Shown: piece by piece, positions 1 to 11,351 of the stretch
Layout of the letters: every line of letters begins with the position of its first letter
How positions within the stretch are numbered: position 1 is the first letter of the stretch
Source: Atherinomorus stipes
Taxonomy: Eukaryota > Chordata > Actinopteri > Atheriniformes > Atherinidae
Assembly: GCA_023101725.1 (NCBI GenBank)
Contig: JALJCO010012682.1
Coordinates: 248,001 to 312,000 of the forward strand
DNA: 64,000 nt
Direction: 5' to 3'
Program-made: the position numbers and the translations under genes
Notes under the pieces: generated by a model
Databases searched by the model: none
What the model was told of the DNA's origin: nothing
What the model saw: the letters and a program-made list of their open reading frames with translations, nothing else

Positions 1-1747
1 AGGTACAGTATGTAAGAATTACTGACATCTAGTGGTGAAGATGGGTATTTGTAAGAAACAATGTTTTTTTTTTTTTTTCAAATGACTTCATATTCCAAGC
101 ACTGTTGTGAATGTACGGTGGCAGTGATTGGCCAAAATTCTCCCAGACATGCAGATGTTTTCATGTGTGAGTGGATCCAGTGGTCTCAGGTGTAGCTACG
201 ACTGTACTATGGGTAACTACTTTAATGTCTTTTAAGGCATTACTTATCCCAAACAGTGCTCTAACTCCTATTAAACAAAGCTGGTACAGCAGTTTTAAAG
301 TTCAGAGGGTTCTTACTGCACACACATTGCTTTGTCCATTCAGAGACACCGTAGTAAAAATTGTGGAACAAATATGGCCGCCTCCATATTTACACACCCC
401 CAGCAAGTAGATATAAATGACTCTTTCTCAGAAAATAAACACATAACAGCTATTCTAGTGCAGCGTTTACACATCAATAGAAACACAGTTTTGAATTACA
501 TATCACGTTTTTCTACCATTAACCTTTTACATACTTGGTTTTTTACATACTGTACCTTTAAGCCACATTTTTACTGTAATACCTTCTATCAGAATTATTT
601 CTTTTTTATGAACTGTATCAGTCCATAGTTGTTTTGCCACCAAACTCTGAAGTACCAGGGTGGATCCGAGGATCGAATCTAAGCTGCTGCACAAAGGCAG
701 GCTTATGAAGCAACAGTGAAAAATAGGATGTACAATACAGGTGTTTTCACACAACTTAGCAATATGGCATCTTCATACAGGATTGTACCAAAGTGTGGGT
801 GTTTTGAATATGCTCTTGTGAGTGTAACCTCTTTCAAACAATCACAAATTAACAGGTCATTTCTTATGTTTGGCTTAGTTGTCATCACAATCGCTGCACC
901 CTTGACTCATTCATTCACTAGCCCACTTGCTATACAAACAATTACTTCACATTGTCTCTCCCCCTCTAGCTGAAGTTGGCATAAATGGCTCAGTAAATCC
1001 TGTGTTTACAAGCTACACCAACTATACCTGTGGTTCCACTTAAAACTGACAGATAGTGATTAAAAGTGAGATAACTGAGGTGAATTGGCAAAAATAAACT
1101 GCTGGGCATGCACAACCAATCAGAAATGTTAAGCATAGCCAGTACAGTAAAAAGTACTTTCTTTTGACCAGGGCTGTTTGGGAGGGTAGTAAATAATGTA
1201 CCTAGTTTCTAGGCTCATTAAATTCCTTGCTCCAATGAAAATTTCTTGTGTTCAAAGCACAGTTAGCTTTTAAAGTGGGTCCTATGGCTGAGACTGTAAG
1301 CTAATAGTATCTAAAGTGATTATAATGTTAAGAATGATGAGTACAGGAATTATTTTGACAAAAATGCATCATGTCATAGCAGTCTGCTGATTGGCCTGAT
1401 GTGAGAGCTAAAGTAAAACACTGATATTTTCTCTCTACTACTGACTTGAAGATGAACTGAATCTAATTAGCCTTTTGAAATGTCTGAAATTATGTAATGC
1501 AGACAGCAGTGTAGCTCCTTTCACATTTATGCTGGCATTTTGTTCTCAGTATTCAAGTGAATCTACAGACACTCTTCCAACTTTAGCCTACATTACACCC
1601 AGGTACTGCACGCATTTTAAATCCTGCTTAAAAATAATGCCTGCACAATGTTGGCAACTTGTTTACTGTTGTCTTGTATCCAAAACAATCACTGCTGCAA
1701 CTGCATAAAAATCTGAATAATGAATAGGCTGTTGTTTCAGTCCAAAC
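1..1747. other. Intron of the ano9-like gene (no exon recognised)
   Basis: This stretch lies beyond the last recognisable exon of the minus-strand ano9-like gene. The next exon should encode the conserved anoctamin 'YFGEKVALYF..WLG' segment before TM1. I looked for it on the minus strand and did not find it, so it probably lies left of the window. The DNA is AT-rich with only short, unconvincing ORFs. A 'catctagtggtg' motif near base 28 resembles the core of a weak CTCF-like site or a repeat end. Confidence 0.5.
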
Positions 1748-4318
1748 CTGACAGCGCTTATGGGTTGCCCTTGGAGACAGGCTGTCCATCGTGCCCAGCT
1801 ATCCTTCAGCTCTTTCTGTTTCCTTTTCTGAAAGCAGAGGCAAAATCAAAGGAAATTATTAACATGAGGAAGAGCTTAAAACAAGATGCTGTTACACGGA
1901 GAGTAGGGCTTGCAGTGTGACGAAAGAAACTGGAGTCTTTTTTTATAGAACAGGTTTGGCATGATGATTTACACTATTAGGTGTCTAGGACTAATATAAC
2001 CTCATATCTGAGATACAACCATTATAAGTCCAATGAGCTGTTACATTTTTAACACACTTTATTGAAGCTGCATGTGTTTGGAGAGAAAGCAGAAGAACAA
2101 ATATGTCAATGTTTTCATGGTCACATATGCATCACTGTATGTTCACACACATGCCCACTTACTCCCAGTGTCGGATGACTCACCGCATTAATATGACTCT
2201 CATCACATCTCTGAGCAAATATTCTTGTTACCAACTATATATTGTTTAAGGTCACTGCCAAGTTTCACTTCATAATTGTTGAAGCATTAAAAAGAAAAGA
2301 AAAGAAAAGAAAAGAAAACACTCTTAAGCATACACTTGACATCTGACTGCCATTGTTCTCTGTGATTTATCTTATCACTCACGCTGGGCATGAAGGAACT
2401 ACAGATACAGTCTACCTCAGACACTTACTCTATCCATGTCTATGGTTATCCATCTCAAATCAAACAATTTCCAAAAGAATTATGTGTTGAAAAGCTTTGG
2501 TGGAAAGATTTCCAGTGGTTCAAGTCATTGTTGTAACTAGTGATGTAACAATTTCACACCTATAATGTAAATATTACCTCGTGTAAGCAGAACCTTGCCT
2601 CAAAAACCTTCATCCTCATAAGATCCCGTAGACATTCTGTGAAGTTAACGCAAGGGAATAACATCAAAATATGAAGTCTTGTTAATGTGAAGGATGTAGT
2701 TTGGACTTTTCTCTCACCTCCTGAACGGATTTGGGTGTGATTTAAGATGAAGTGAACAATCCTTATCCTGAAACAAAGATGAGTACAGTATAATTTGTAA
2801 AGCCATTCTTGAAGCAAATTAGGTTCAAAATTCAACGCAGTGGATCCTTACAAACTTGTCTTTTTTAACAATGACAGCTTAGATTAGAGATAATTTAGAA
2901 CATCGCACCCCAACAATACAAAGTTTTAGAAATAAAACAATTGCATTGTTTTATTTATAAAATATTTTTGTTTAGAAAAAAAAACAATTGTTTCATTTCT
3001 AAAACCCAGCTTGCTTGCAAACAAGTCTTTCATAATGACGCAATCATGTGGCAATACCGGTGCTAAAAATAACATCAGATTGTTAAAATGCCAAAAATAC
3101 CCATAGATACTTGGCTTACCTTGTACTGAAAGGCACAAAGTTCTGATCTGAGCTCCAGTTACAGGCATCAGACACTTTGAGCAGGTACCTGTACTTCTCA
3201 AATATCTCTTTTGGTGCTTGAATCCCATAGAAGACCAGATCATTATCAATAATTTTCTGGCAGAAAGAAATCAAGATGGAATGTGTCAACTTTGTAACAC
3301 ATAAACTAAAGAGTAAGGAAGTTTTGTTCTTAGCTAAACCCACTGTCACTTTGAAGTTCTTCTTCTTCAGCTCATCAATGTATTCGGTTTGTTTCCTGAA
3401 AACCTGTCGTTCCTGGTCATCCACCGTTTTGGCGACCAGGATGTAGTCATAGGACAGTGGTGTGAGCTGTATGAGAAAAATAGTAAATTCAGACCTTCTG
3501 ATATTGCAATGGGTAAGTTAAATCTGCAAATTAAGATGACGAGGATTGCGTCAGATGTTCTTAATGTGGGTACAGTAAACAATCTCACCACAGGAGGAAG
3601 TGATGTCTGTTCATTGCCATTCTCTTTAACCACTCCGATGAATTCCAGCAGTTCAATACTGGGCTTTACCACAAAATAATGAATAAATGTTACAAGCAAG
3701 TCATTAATACTGTAAACAACAAGCCCCAAAGAAAATAATTATATATAGTGTTAAACTCTATGAAAACCGAGTGATGGTTATCATTTTATCAGATAAATAA
3801 GCTTTGCAAGTCTGATGGCATTTGATTGTAATCTTATAAAGATTAGTAGAAAGGTCGTCACCTACAGAAGAATCTGGTCTAACTATAACATGGAGGTGTG
3901 TCAAGGAATGCCACAGTGCAGAAAAACATGCAACCAACCTGACTCACCACAGAAAACTGTGCTGCAAATGGTTTGTTTCACCGAACTGAACAACATGGCA
4001 TTTTCATTTTCCTTATCATCATGCCAATCAGTGCTATTCACTCACAGCAGTCTATTACATGGAAGTTAAAACTGGAACACAATGTGAACACTGGGGTGTT
4101 TGCCCATCCGGAGTGGGTCTGTGTAATTTGTGGTTCTTATTCAGCTTTGTTGGAGCTGTGCAGTCTGACAGGAACATTACAAGCAGTCATGGCAAACACG
4201 AGCCGTTGGTAATACAGCATAAGCTTTTAAAGTGGCATCTGGCCTCAGAACAGCTTCATTACGCATCGGCATGATTATTAGTATGATCACCCACCTGCCT
4301 CCTGTGGCCGGCGGGCAT
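1748..4318 (-). CDS. ano9: Anoctamin-9-like protein, 5' part (partial, runs off left edge)
   Basis: This is the N-terminal cytosolic part of a TMEM16/anoctamin protein, a family of calcium-regulated channels and lipid scramblases. Minus-strand exons, 5' to 3': 4318-4295 (tentative, MPAGHRRQ), 3663-3589, 3466-3344, 3256-3120, 2767-2718, 2636-2578 and 1827-1748. All junctions are GT-AG and all phases agree, giving about 182 codons with no stop. Family motifs are SYDYILVAK, LVFYGIQAP, the anoctamin-dimer segment RIRIVHFILNH, VFEARFCLHE, and DSWARW followed by QPISAVR. The spacing and the 'F-GI' and 'RIRIV-F' motifs fit ANO9 better than ANO5, 6 or 7. Transmembrane exons are missing because the window ends. 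The intact splice sites argue against a pseudogene. Exons 1 and 2 are the least certain: the 3663 acceptor (GTAAAG) has a weak pyrimidine tract. The gene is head-to-head with ano5. Confidence 0.75.
2288..2318. repeat. (AAAAG)n microsatellite
   Basis: About five to six tandem AAAAG units lie in an intron of the ano9-like gene, between the 2578 and 1827 exon edges. Confidence 0.85.
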
Positions 4319-4770
4319 GATGAGGAATGCAGCGGCGACCTCCCGGATAATGAAAAATCTTCAGTCACCATTCACTGATCCTTCAGCCCGAGTCAGCTAA
4401 GATATCCGACTACAAAGAAAATCTACATGGCTGACCTTCAACAATGGGCAACTTCCGGATTTCCTCTTGAAAGAATTGTTTTTTAAGAGGTAGGCAATAT
4501 AAGAGCGACTCTACCTGTTGCTGGTGTCACCACATTTATCCGAACAGCCGCCACCTTTTCTCTCCTCTCAGTCCAACAGTGCGGTCAGGAACAGGAACTC
4601 GGCGTCTACTGTATAGTACTGTAGCCACGGATTAAAAAAAAAAAAGAAAAAGAAAGAAAAAAAGCGAGACTGTGGTTTTGATTTGTCAGGTGCAATGGGA
4701 TGGCATGTTTTTTTTTTTTTCGTTCTCTTTTTTGTTGCCTCCTCCTCGTGGTTAGAAATTACATTTATTT

Positions 4771-4786
4771 ACCGCCAGATGGCAGC
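4771..4786 (+). promoter_or_regulatory. CTCF-like motif between the anoctamin genes
   Basis: The bases CCGCCAGATGGCAGCA fit the degenerate CTCF core CCRSYAGRKGGCRS at every position. The site lies about 450 bases upstream of the tentative first ano9-like exon. Binding is inferred from the motif alone, and a single match of this length can occur by chance. Confidence 0.4.
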
Positions 4787-6003
4787 AAACATGCTGATTT
4801 TAACTTTATCTGGTTTGGCTCTTTCATTAACACGTCAATACTACTGTAAAACTCAGACAATTATCGAGAAAAAAAAAGAAAGAAAATGCTTTCCTTTGAT
4901 AGACATACTTAATACTGAAAATTTCTCTTGTTCAACTCATGTTTAAAAAGGTATTAAAATGAAAATATGTAGATTTAATACGTGCGCCAAGATTTGATTA
5001 TTAACGCTTAAGTAGCCACCAGTAGGTAAGCAACATGTCACTGACTGAGCTACAAGTGCTTCAAAACTACATTTAAGTATATTACTTGCATACAGACTTA
5101 CCTCAGCTCTGAAGGCATCTTGAGGTTATGGGAAAAACTGAACTGTTCTATTTGTCAAGACTGAGCGCATTTAAATTAAGATAGTTAAACCTCCATTAAG
5201 TCAACGTTAAAGGTAGAGAGAAATGTATGAGGCTGCTCACTGGTAATTTCCCTGTTCAGAGTAAACGTACTGTATCAGATGTTTGGTTATAAAGTATATT
5301 TCATCATTATGGACTATCTGTCCTTTTTTGGGAAAAAAAAAGAAGAAGAAGAAAGAGAAAGAGTCTGTCTCAGCTGTTTTACTTCTGCATTTTAGTTTCT
5401 ATTCTTAGAAAAAAAAAAAAGAAGTTAGGATTTACAGGATATGAGTTTTAAAAAAACTACCACAATATTAAATTTCCTTTAGGGATAAATACAATATTTC
5501 TCATTTAATTTCATATGCCAAGATAAAAAAAAAAAAAAAAAAAAAAAAAAACAGCATGCAGTTCAGCATCAATTACCATTTTAAAATAATTTCATAGTTT
5601 TAAAAATAAGCATTTGGGGTTTAAAAGTAATTCATCACTTTTGTTTCATACAACCTGAGAATTTGCATTGTATCCCTGCTTTAATTTTATATTTATATTT
5701 GACAGATTATCCAGCAGTATGTAAGCAGTATTGAGGCAAAAGTTTAAAGGTCTCTTGCAGTCTGTGTTGTGTATGTGTTTGTGTGTGTCCCAATCATCAA
5801 AATATTTCTCGACCTTTGTTCTCAACTCACCACTGAATATTGACTTTCTGAAAATGTCGCTCACTGTTATATCAGAAGTATATTGGAAGTGCAATAGGAT
5901 AGAAAAATTGTTTGTTTGTTTTTGGTTTGTTTGTTTTGTAGTAAGTAGTGCACTCTGTTCAATATGTGTTGCTTAGTATAACATACCCTCATAGGCAGAA
6001 ATA

Positions 6004-6294
6004 CCGAGACTGACCCAACTGCAGTCATGATGCGTCGCCATATATCCAATCCATGCCGGAAGTCCCAATCGGAAGTTTATGCTTCATGTTACTTACTAAA
6101 ATCTAACCCTAACCCTAACCCTGACCCTTCCCCTGACCCTAAACTCCTGACTACACTATACCCATCTGCTTGCAAGCCACAGAGAGTTAAACACTGCCAA
6201 GAGTATCTAACTTCCGCTTGAGACTTCCTGTATGGATTTGTTATATATGGTGGCGCCCTTGTCGGTCATTGTAACTGCAGTTAGGTAGTCTTGG
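6004..6294. repeat. Foldback (inverted-repeat) element
   Basis: The left arm 6004-6078 and right arm 6209-6294 are imperfect reverse complements. Shared blocks include an AACTGCAGT block, CGCCAYCATATA-like and CGCCATATAT stretches, AATCCAT, GGAAGT and CGGAAGTT, read inward from both ends. The roughly 130-base loop contains telomere-like repeats. This is the structure of a foldback or miniature inverted-repeat transposon. No transposase is present and I could not define a target-site duplication. Confidence 0.65.
6103..6141. repeat. Short interstitial telomere-like repeat (CTAACC)n
   Basis: About three perfect CTAACC units are followed by degenerate CTGACC and CCTGACCCTAAA units. They lie in the loop of the surrounding foldback element, so they probably moved with it and need not mark a chromosome fusion. 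Confidence 0.8.
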
Positions 6295-6503
6295 AAACAC
6301 TAGGGGAACCCCCCCCCCCAAAAAAAACAAAAAAACAAAAAACAAAAACAAAACAAACAAAAACAAAACAAAAAACAACAACAATTAGTAAACATAAATA
6401 AAAATCCTTAATGATTAATGATTTTTTTTAATGTTAAATGAAAGTATAACATAGGCGGTACAAATAACAGTCATAAAAGAAAGTGAAAGATTATAAAATT
6501 TAA

Positions 6504-6524
6504 CCCCCCCCCCCCCCCCCCCCC
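6504..6524. repeat. Poly-C tract
   Basis: This is a run of 21 C. The assembled length of such tracts is unreliable. A CA/A-rich low-complexity stretch lies just upstream at 6309-6384. Confidence 0.9.
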
Positions 6525-9239
6525 TTATTCCTGAAAGTGGTTTGGTCCACCTGCTGGCTTTTTTAAGGGGCGGGGCTTTGCGGCAGCTCCGCGTCTCAGC
6601 AGCAACTTTCATACGATGAGGAATCCACGCCGATGTGTCAGACCCAGTGAGTCAGTCTTTCACACCACTTGTTCAACAAGCACATGGATGTAGTATGAAA
6701 AATGTAATTTCTCCTGCTTTGTCCAAAATCAGCGTCTGTTGGCTTCTCCATCAACAGGATAAGTAGGCTAACATCCCCAAACGAGTAACTAGTTGCAAAG
6801 TGCCTCTGGCAGGGGACAGAGAGCCAAGGATGAGAGGGAGGGAAAGAGAGGACATAATGGAGGAAGGGAAACGAGGAGAGAAAAGAGGGAAAGAAATGGA
6901 CGATCAATTTATCCAGAAACATCTGCCAGGATATTGACGTCAGTTATCAGCCTGATTTATTCTTTGCTGACATTTTGGATTTGATTAGAGATGTAGGCCT
7001 ATCCAAATTTTGAAATGTAAATGAGTGTTTTTAAATTTGGGTTTGGTGCCAGAATTTTTGTTAATTTTTGTCAGCTAATCACCATGACATAAATGTGTCA
7101 GATATCATATTTCTTTAAAGTCACAGATTGTTCAGTTTTGACTGTTAATCACCGGTCCTCACAGGCTGACTTCACAACTGTCTTAATGTGAAGCTGAAAT
7201 TCAGGTCTGAGTCCTGGACTACTTGCAGATTTCTGGCTTGGTTTAAACCTTTAAGTTGTAAAACAAAAGTTAGTGTATTTTCTGCTTATAGCAGTAGTAA
7301 AGAATAAAAAAAAATCTCTTGTTTGACAATGGGATTAATTTAAGATTAATCTACTGACAGCCCTACGTATAACATTATTTAACATGCTGAGGGCTCAACC
7401 TTGCAAGGCAAGTTACAAAGAAGCAGGACAGAGAGAAAAGAAATGGAGAGCTATTTTTCAAAATTTGTCTCTGAAAATCATTAGTCATTTTTAAAAAAAT
7501 GTTGCAGTCCAGATTTGAGCAGATTTTCTTTTTAATTCAAATAAAAATGTTATGTTAATTTTTACATCATTACATCTTCACAGTACCCTAACCATTCCGT
7601 TTGGCTGTGAAAAAAAAAGAGTCAAGTAACATAAATGGGTGGTCCTCTGTGCCTTGTTATTAGAGAAGGTTTTACCATTAGTCTTGGAAACCTTAAAGGG
7701 CAGTGCTCACCCAAGAAGGCCCACATCTCAGGGAGAGGCGATGTGAGACTGGAGAAAAAGTGGTGTGGTACAGTAAATAAGCAGCTGTATTTCTGTACTC
7801 TGCCACACCCCACAGAGGAGGATAACATAATTACACCCACACAGCACTGTGTAAACCACTTGAAGGGCGACAGAGGGGGCCACTGCTGCTAAATTTGACC
7901 TTAGTGGAAGTTCAGAGTGTATAAGTGGCTGGGAGGGGCAGCGATGAGCTGCAAGAGACCCTTCCTGAACTCCCTGTCAGAGAGGAATAGAAATTTAGCT
8001 GTGTGACTGTCCAGGAAGAGATACCGAACATAGTGCTCCTCTTAAATAAACAAAACACTTAACCAAAACATCCTGCCTACTGAAGGGTTCATCGCTACCC
8101 AATCCCAGTCCAGTTAAATGTCTGTTCGACATAGATTAAAAAATGAAGACTTTATAAACAATAGGTTTTGGTGAGAGCTTTGTTGAAGCAAGTTTTCATA
8201 GAGACAAAGAACATCCAAGATGGATTTAAGATATTTATTTCATGCTAAAAAAAAAAAAGGTCTGCCAATCATACAGACAGCAATCTGGCTCTGCATCTGC
8301 ACATGAACAAACTGTTATACTTCAGATACTCTCACACTGTATGGGTTGCTAATACTGTGTCCACCCACTTAGTTTGACCTCTCAATTATTTCAGCAGGCA
8401 GGCAACAACTTTGTGGGGATTTGTATGGGATTCTGTATTGAAACAGCACACACTCTTCTCACAACATGTTTGTTTTGGCACCAGCGTATTGGTGAGAATC
8501 TGATACTGGGACGCATCAAAGTAGATATTCAGAGTTAATTGGATTTCCTTCAGCTTAACTACCAAAAAAAATGTATAATATGAACACCAACACAAGAATA
8601 CTATGGTTGAGTACTTCAGAGCAGTTTCCTACCTAATGGTCCACAGAATATCCAGTCTTTCACTGAACTCTAATACTGGAAGCATAGTGTAGGACTTCCT
8701 TAATTTCTTTTTATAACAGTGGCAACCTGCCTGCAATTGTATCTGTTATCTGTTGTTATCAGAGTTATCCGCTGATATGTGGGTTGGGAAGGAAATATCA
8801 CTTCCAGGAACTTAAATATTATCTATTATTTGCTGCATTCTGCTCCCAGTAACTACCTCATTTTATCTTGTGTGAAAACGTTTCCCTTCCAAAGAAGTAT
8901 CTTCAGTCCTAAAGCTCAGCCTCACAATGTTAAAACATGTTTAGTTCAAGCCCAACCATGGTAATGGCAAGGGAAACATTGGTCAATTGACCAAGGGATA
9001 CTTTTTTATTCTTCTAATTTTATTTCAAAATCCATGAATTGAACTGATGCTAATATTATTAATCATAAAATGGATATCCTACAATTGCAGCATAAACTGA
9101 CAAATAATAGTTAGGATCACCGCGAACATCCGGGAATTTTCGCAAAATTGTAAAATCCGGTTAGGGAGGAGGTGAAAAAGGGCTTGTTGTATGGGGGAGA
9201 CAAAAAATAATCTTTTCTTTCAATCAAAAATTTTTTATA

Positions 9240-9745
9240 TTTTTTTTAAAAAATGGAGAAAAGAAGTGTATATATGTAGGAAAAAATAAATATAACGAAA
9301 AAAAAAAAAAAATATAATGTCAAAAAAAAAAAAAAAAGGAAAAGACATAAAAGGTAAATGGTAAAGCACAAGAAAGAAGAAAATACGGAAAAAAAGGAGA
9401 AAAAAAAAAAAAAAGGATAGATAAGGATAATGGAGAAGAAAAGAAAAAATGTAATTTTATACAAAAAAAATAATTTATAAGAAAAGAAAAAAAAAAAAAA
9501 AGGGGAGAGAAAACGCGGCGGTCGTCCCTTAGTCAGAAAAATAAAGATAATACGATTTAAGAAAAAAAAACCAAAAAAAAAAAAAAAAAAAAAAAAGAGG
9601 AGAGAAGAAGGAGAGTAAAAAAAAAACAGGAAAACAAAAATAAAAAAAAAACGGGGAAATAAATATATTAAAAAGAAAAACAAGAAAAAAAAAAAAAAAA
9701 AATTCTATAAAAAAAAAAATAAAAAATAAAAAAAAAAAAAAAGGG
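9240..9745. repeat. A-rich, almost pyrimidine-free low-complexity tract
   Basis: Roughly 500 bases consist almost entirely of A and G with scattered T, including several poly-A runs of 14-24 bases. Read on the other strand it yields spurious poly-Phe/Leu ORFs. One short GC-rich island (around 9512-9530) breaks it. It may be a decayed simple repeat, a cluster of retroposon tails, or a poorly resolved assembly segment. Confidence 0.8.
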
Positions 9746-11019
9746 GGACGAGGAAACAAAAAAGAAATGGAGAGAGAACAGGGGACAGGTAGTCAACAGG
9801 CTGTAGCAGAGGAGATGGGCATGTTGCCACAGAACTAGTACTTGATATTTTTAGGGGCAGAGAGACTTTAGAAATGGATAGTCTAAATAAAAACGAGGAG
9901 AGAAAAAAAAAAGAAAAGAAGGAGAAGGTGCGAAAAAGGGGGGATAAGTCAAAATCTCATTCTTTGGACAGGAATTTGACCTCCTTTATTGCAGTAATGC
10001 TGAAGAAGCCTCTGACTGAACAACTCACTGTTAAATCACTGTGGTGTATGGAGGGTGTGCAGTGTCATACACTATGTAGAGCATGACCCAGAGCAGTTTT
10101 CACCATAAAGCCAGTTTTATTTGAAGGCATCTGTTGTAGCAGCAAATTGCCAAAGAAAATTACTCTCCACAACATTCTTATACAATAGTGACATCTTGCT
10201 CAGATGTTAATGACCTGAGCTTTCTCAAGAAAAAAGAGTTTTCCCTTTCCGTTCTTCTGAAGTTGGGTCCCATTTAAAATATCTTCAAAGTCTTTGGGAT
10301 GATACAGAAAAAAGATAAACAGAAATAGTGTTCCCAAAACAATGCGTGTTTTAATGGTTTAATGTCGGAGATGATTTCATGTTTTACAAAAGTCCCCCTT
10401 AGGGTGTTTAGCTAGCATGAAATTTGGAGACGCCAGGGGCAACAGCATGAATCACAAATATGGATGCTATTCAGTCGTTCTTTCTGTGGATGGTAGGCTA
10501 TCTTCAACCTGGAAATGACACTTTGATCAGCAGACATGTGGCACCATAGGATGAAAAATATTAGCCTGCTCAGGCCAACAGTGGAGATGCACAATATCAG
10601 CATAGAGGTTAAATATAATTTTTAACCTGTCTGTATTTTTGCTGGAACTATTTCTATATGAACAAATAAAACTTTTTTTTCAATTTCTTAGTTTTATTAT
10701 TAGTTAGTAGTAGGCTAGTCTGTTGCAGAACTGAACTGATGCTCATCTCTGCTTTTGACAATATTCATATTCTTGCAACGAGGACAAAATTCCTGGATGA
10801 AACCGCCACTATACTAACTTAAACGCAGCTTTCTTTTGTTTTACCTGCTCTTGATCATACTGTAATGCAAAAAAGACTTACAGATGTAATGAACACACAG
10901 GGAAAACGTTTACCTTCGTTTGTGTTATCTTCTTATTTATACCTGGATTATTCGCTCACCAAAACCTATTTAGTTTATTTCACTTGGCTGTCTCAGTTTA
11001 CGCATTTACGGTCTGACAC

Positions 11020-11351
11020 TATTGGCTGGTGTCGCGTGGACCCTCCCATCGTGGACCTCCCCGTGGGACGAGGAGATGCAGCAGTGTGCGGTCAGCCGGG
11101 GAAGGAGGACTGGCACCCCGGCGAGGCGTCGGCTGCGAGGCTAGCGGGGAGGGACGACGACAGACAGCAGGGTGGTTCGGAGTTGTACTGTGGACCGACA
11201 AGACAAAAATCACCCGACGCGGGATATTTTATTGTAAACAGAGGCCAACGGGAGCTGTTTGGCCACACAGAGATAATCAACATGCACCGAATAACGGGGA
11301 GAGCAGGAGGGGACAGTTTAATTGAGATGAGCCCGACGGGCTCTTATAACG
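11020..11351 (+). promoter_or_regulatory. ano5: CpG-rich 5' end of ano5 (first exon region)
   Basis: This is the only strongly CpG-rich stretch between 7 kb and 16.9 kb, and it ends at a good donor (G|GTGAG at 11351/11352). It contains the proposed start codon. There is no in-frame stop upstream back to 10865, so longer N-termini cannot be excluded from sequence alone. ATG 11282 has A at -3 and gives a length close to mammalian ANO5. Confidence 0.55.

Larger units (their letters stand above)
4319..11281. other. Intergenic spacer between divergent anoctamin genes
   Basis: No coding exon is supported here. The spacer must hold both promoters, because ano9-like starts near 4318 on the minus strand and ano5 near 11282 on the plus strand. 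It contains A-rich runs (about 4632-4662, 5334-5362 and 5525-5551), a foldback element (6004-6294), C/A-rich and poly-C runs (6309-6384 and 6504-6524) and the 9240-9745 A-rich tract. The ORFs are short and repeat-driven. The rest is AT-rich unique-looking sequence in which I see nothing further. Confidence 0.6.

Noticed and set aside
6103..6141. Chromosome end or fusion point
   Set aside because: Only a few telomere-like units, internal, and held within an inverted-repeat element.
9246..9759. Minus-strand ORFs of 145 and 76 codons rich in Phe/Leu
   Set aside because: They are the complement of the A-rich low-complexity tract; no real protein composition or family motif.
10865..11281. N-terminal extension of ano5 from the upstream ATG at 10865
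   Set aside because: The frame is open, but the 11282 start gives 914 residues, close to the family length, and the extension matches nothing recognised.
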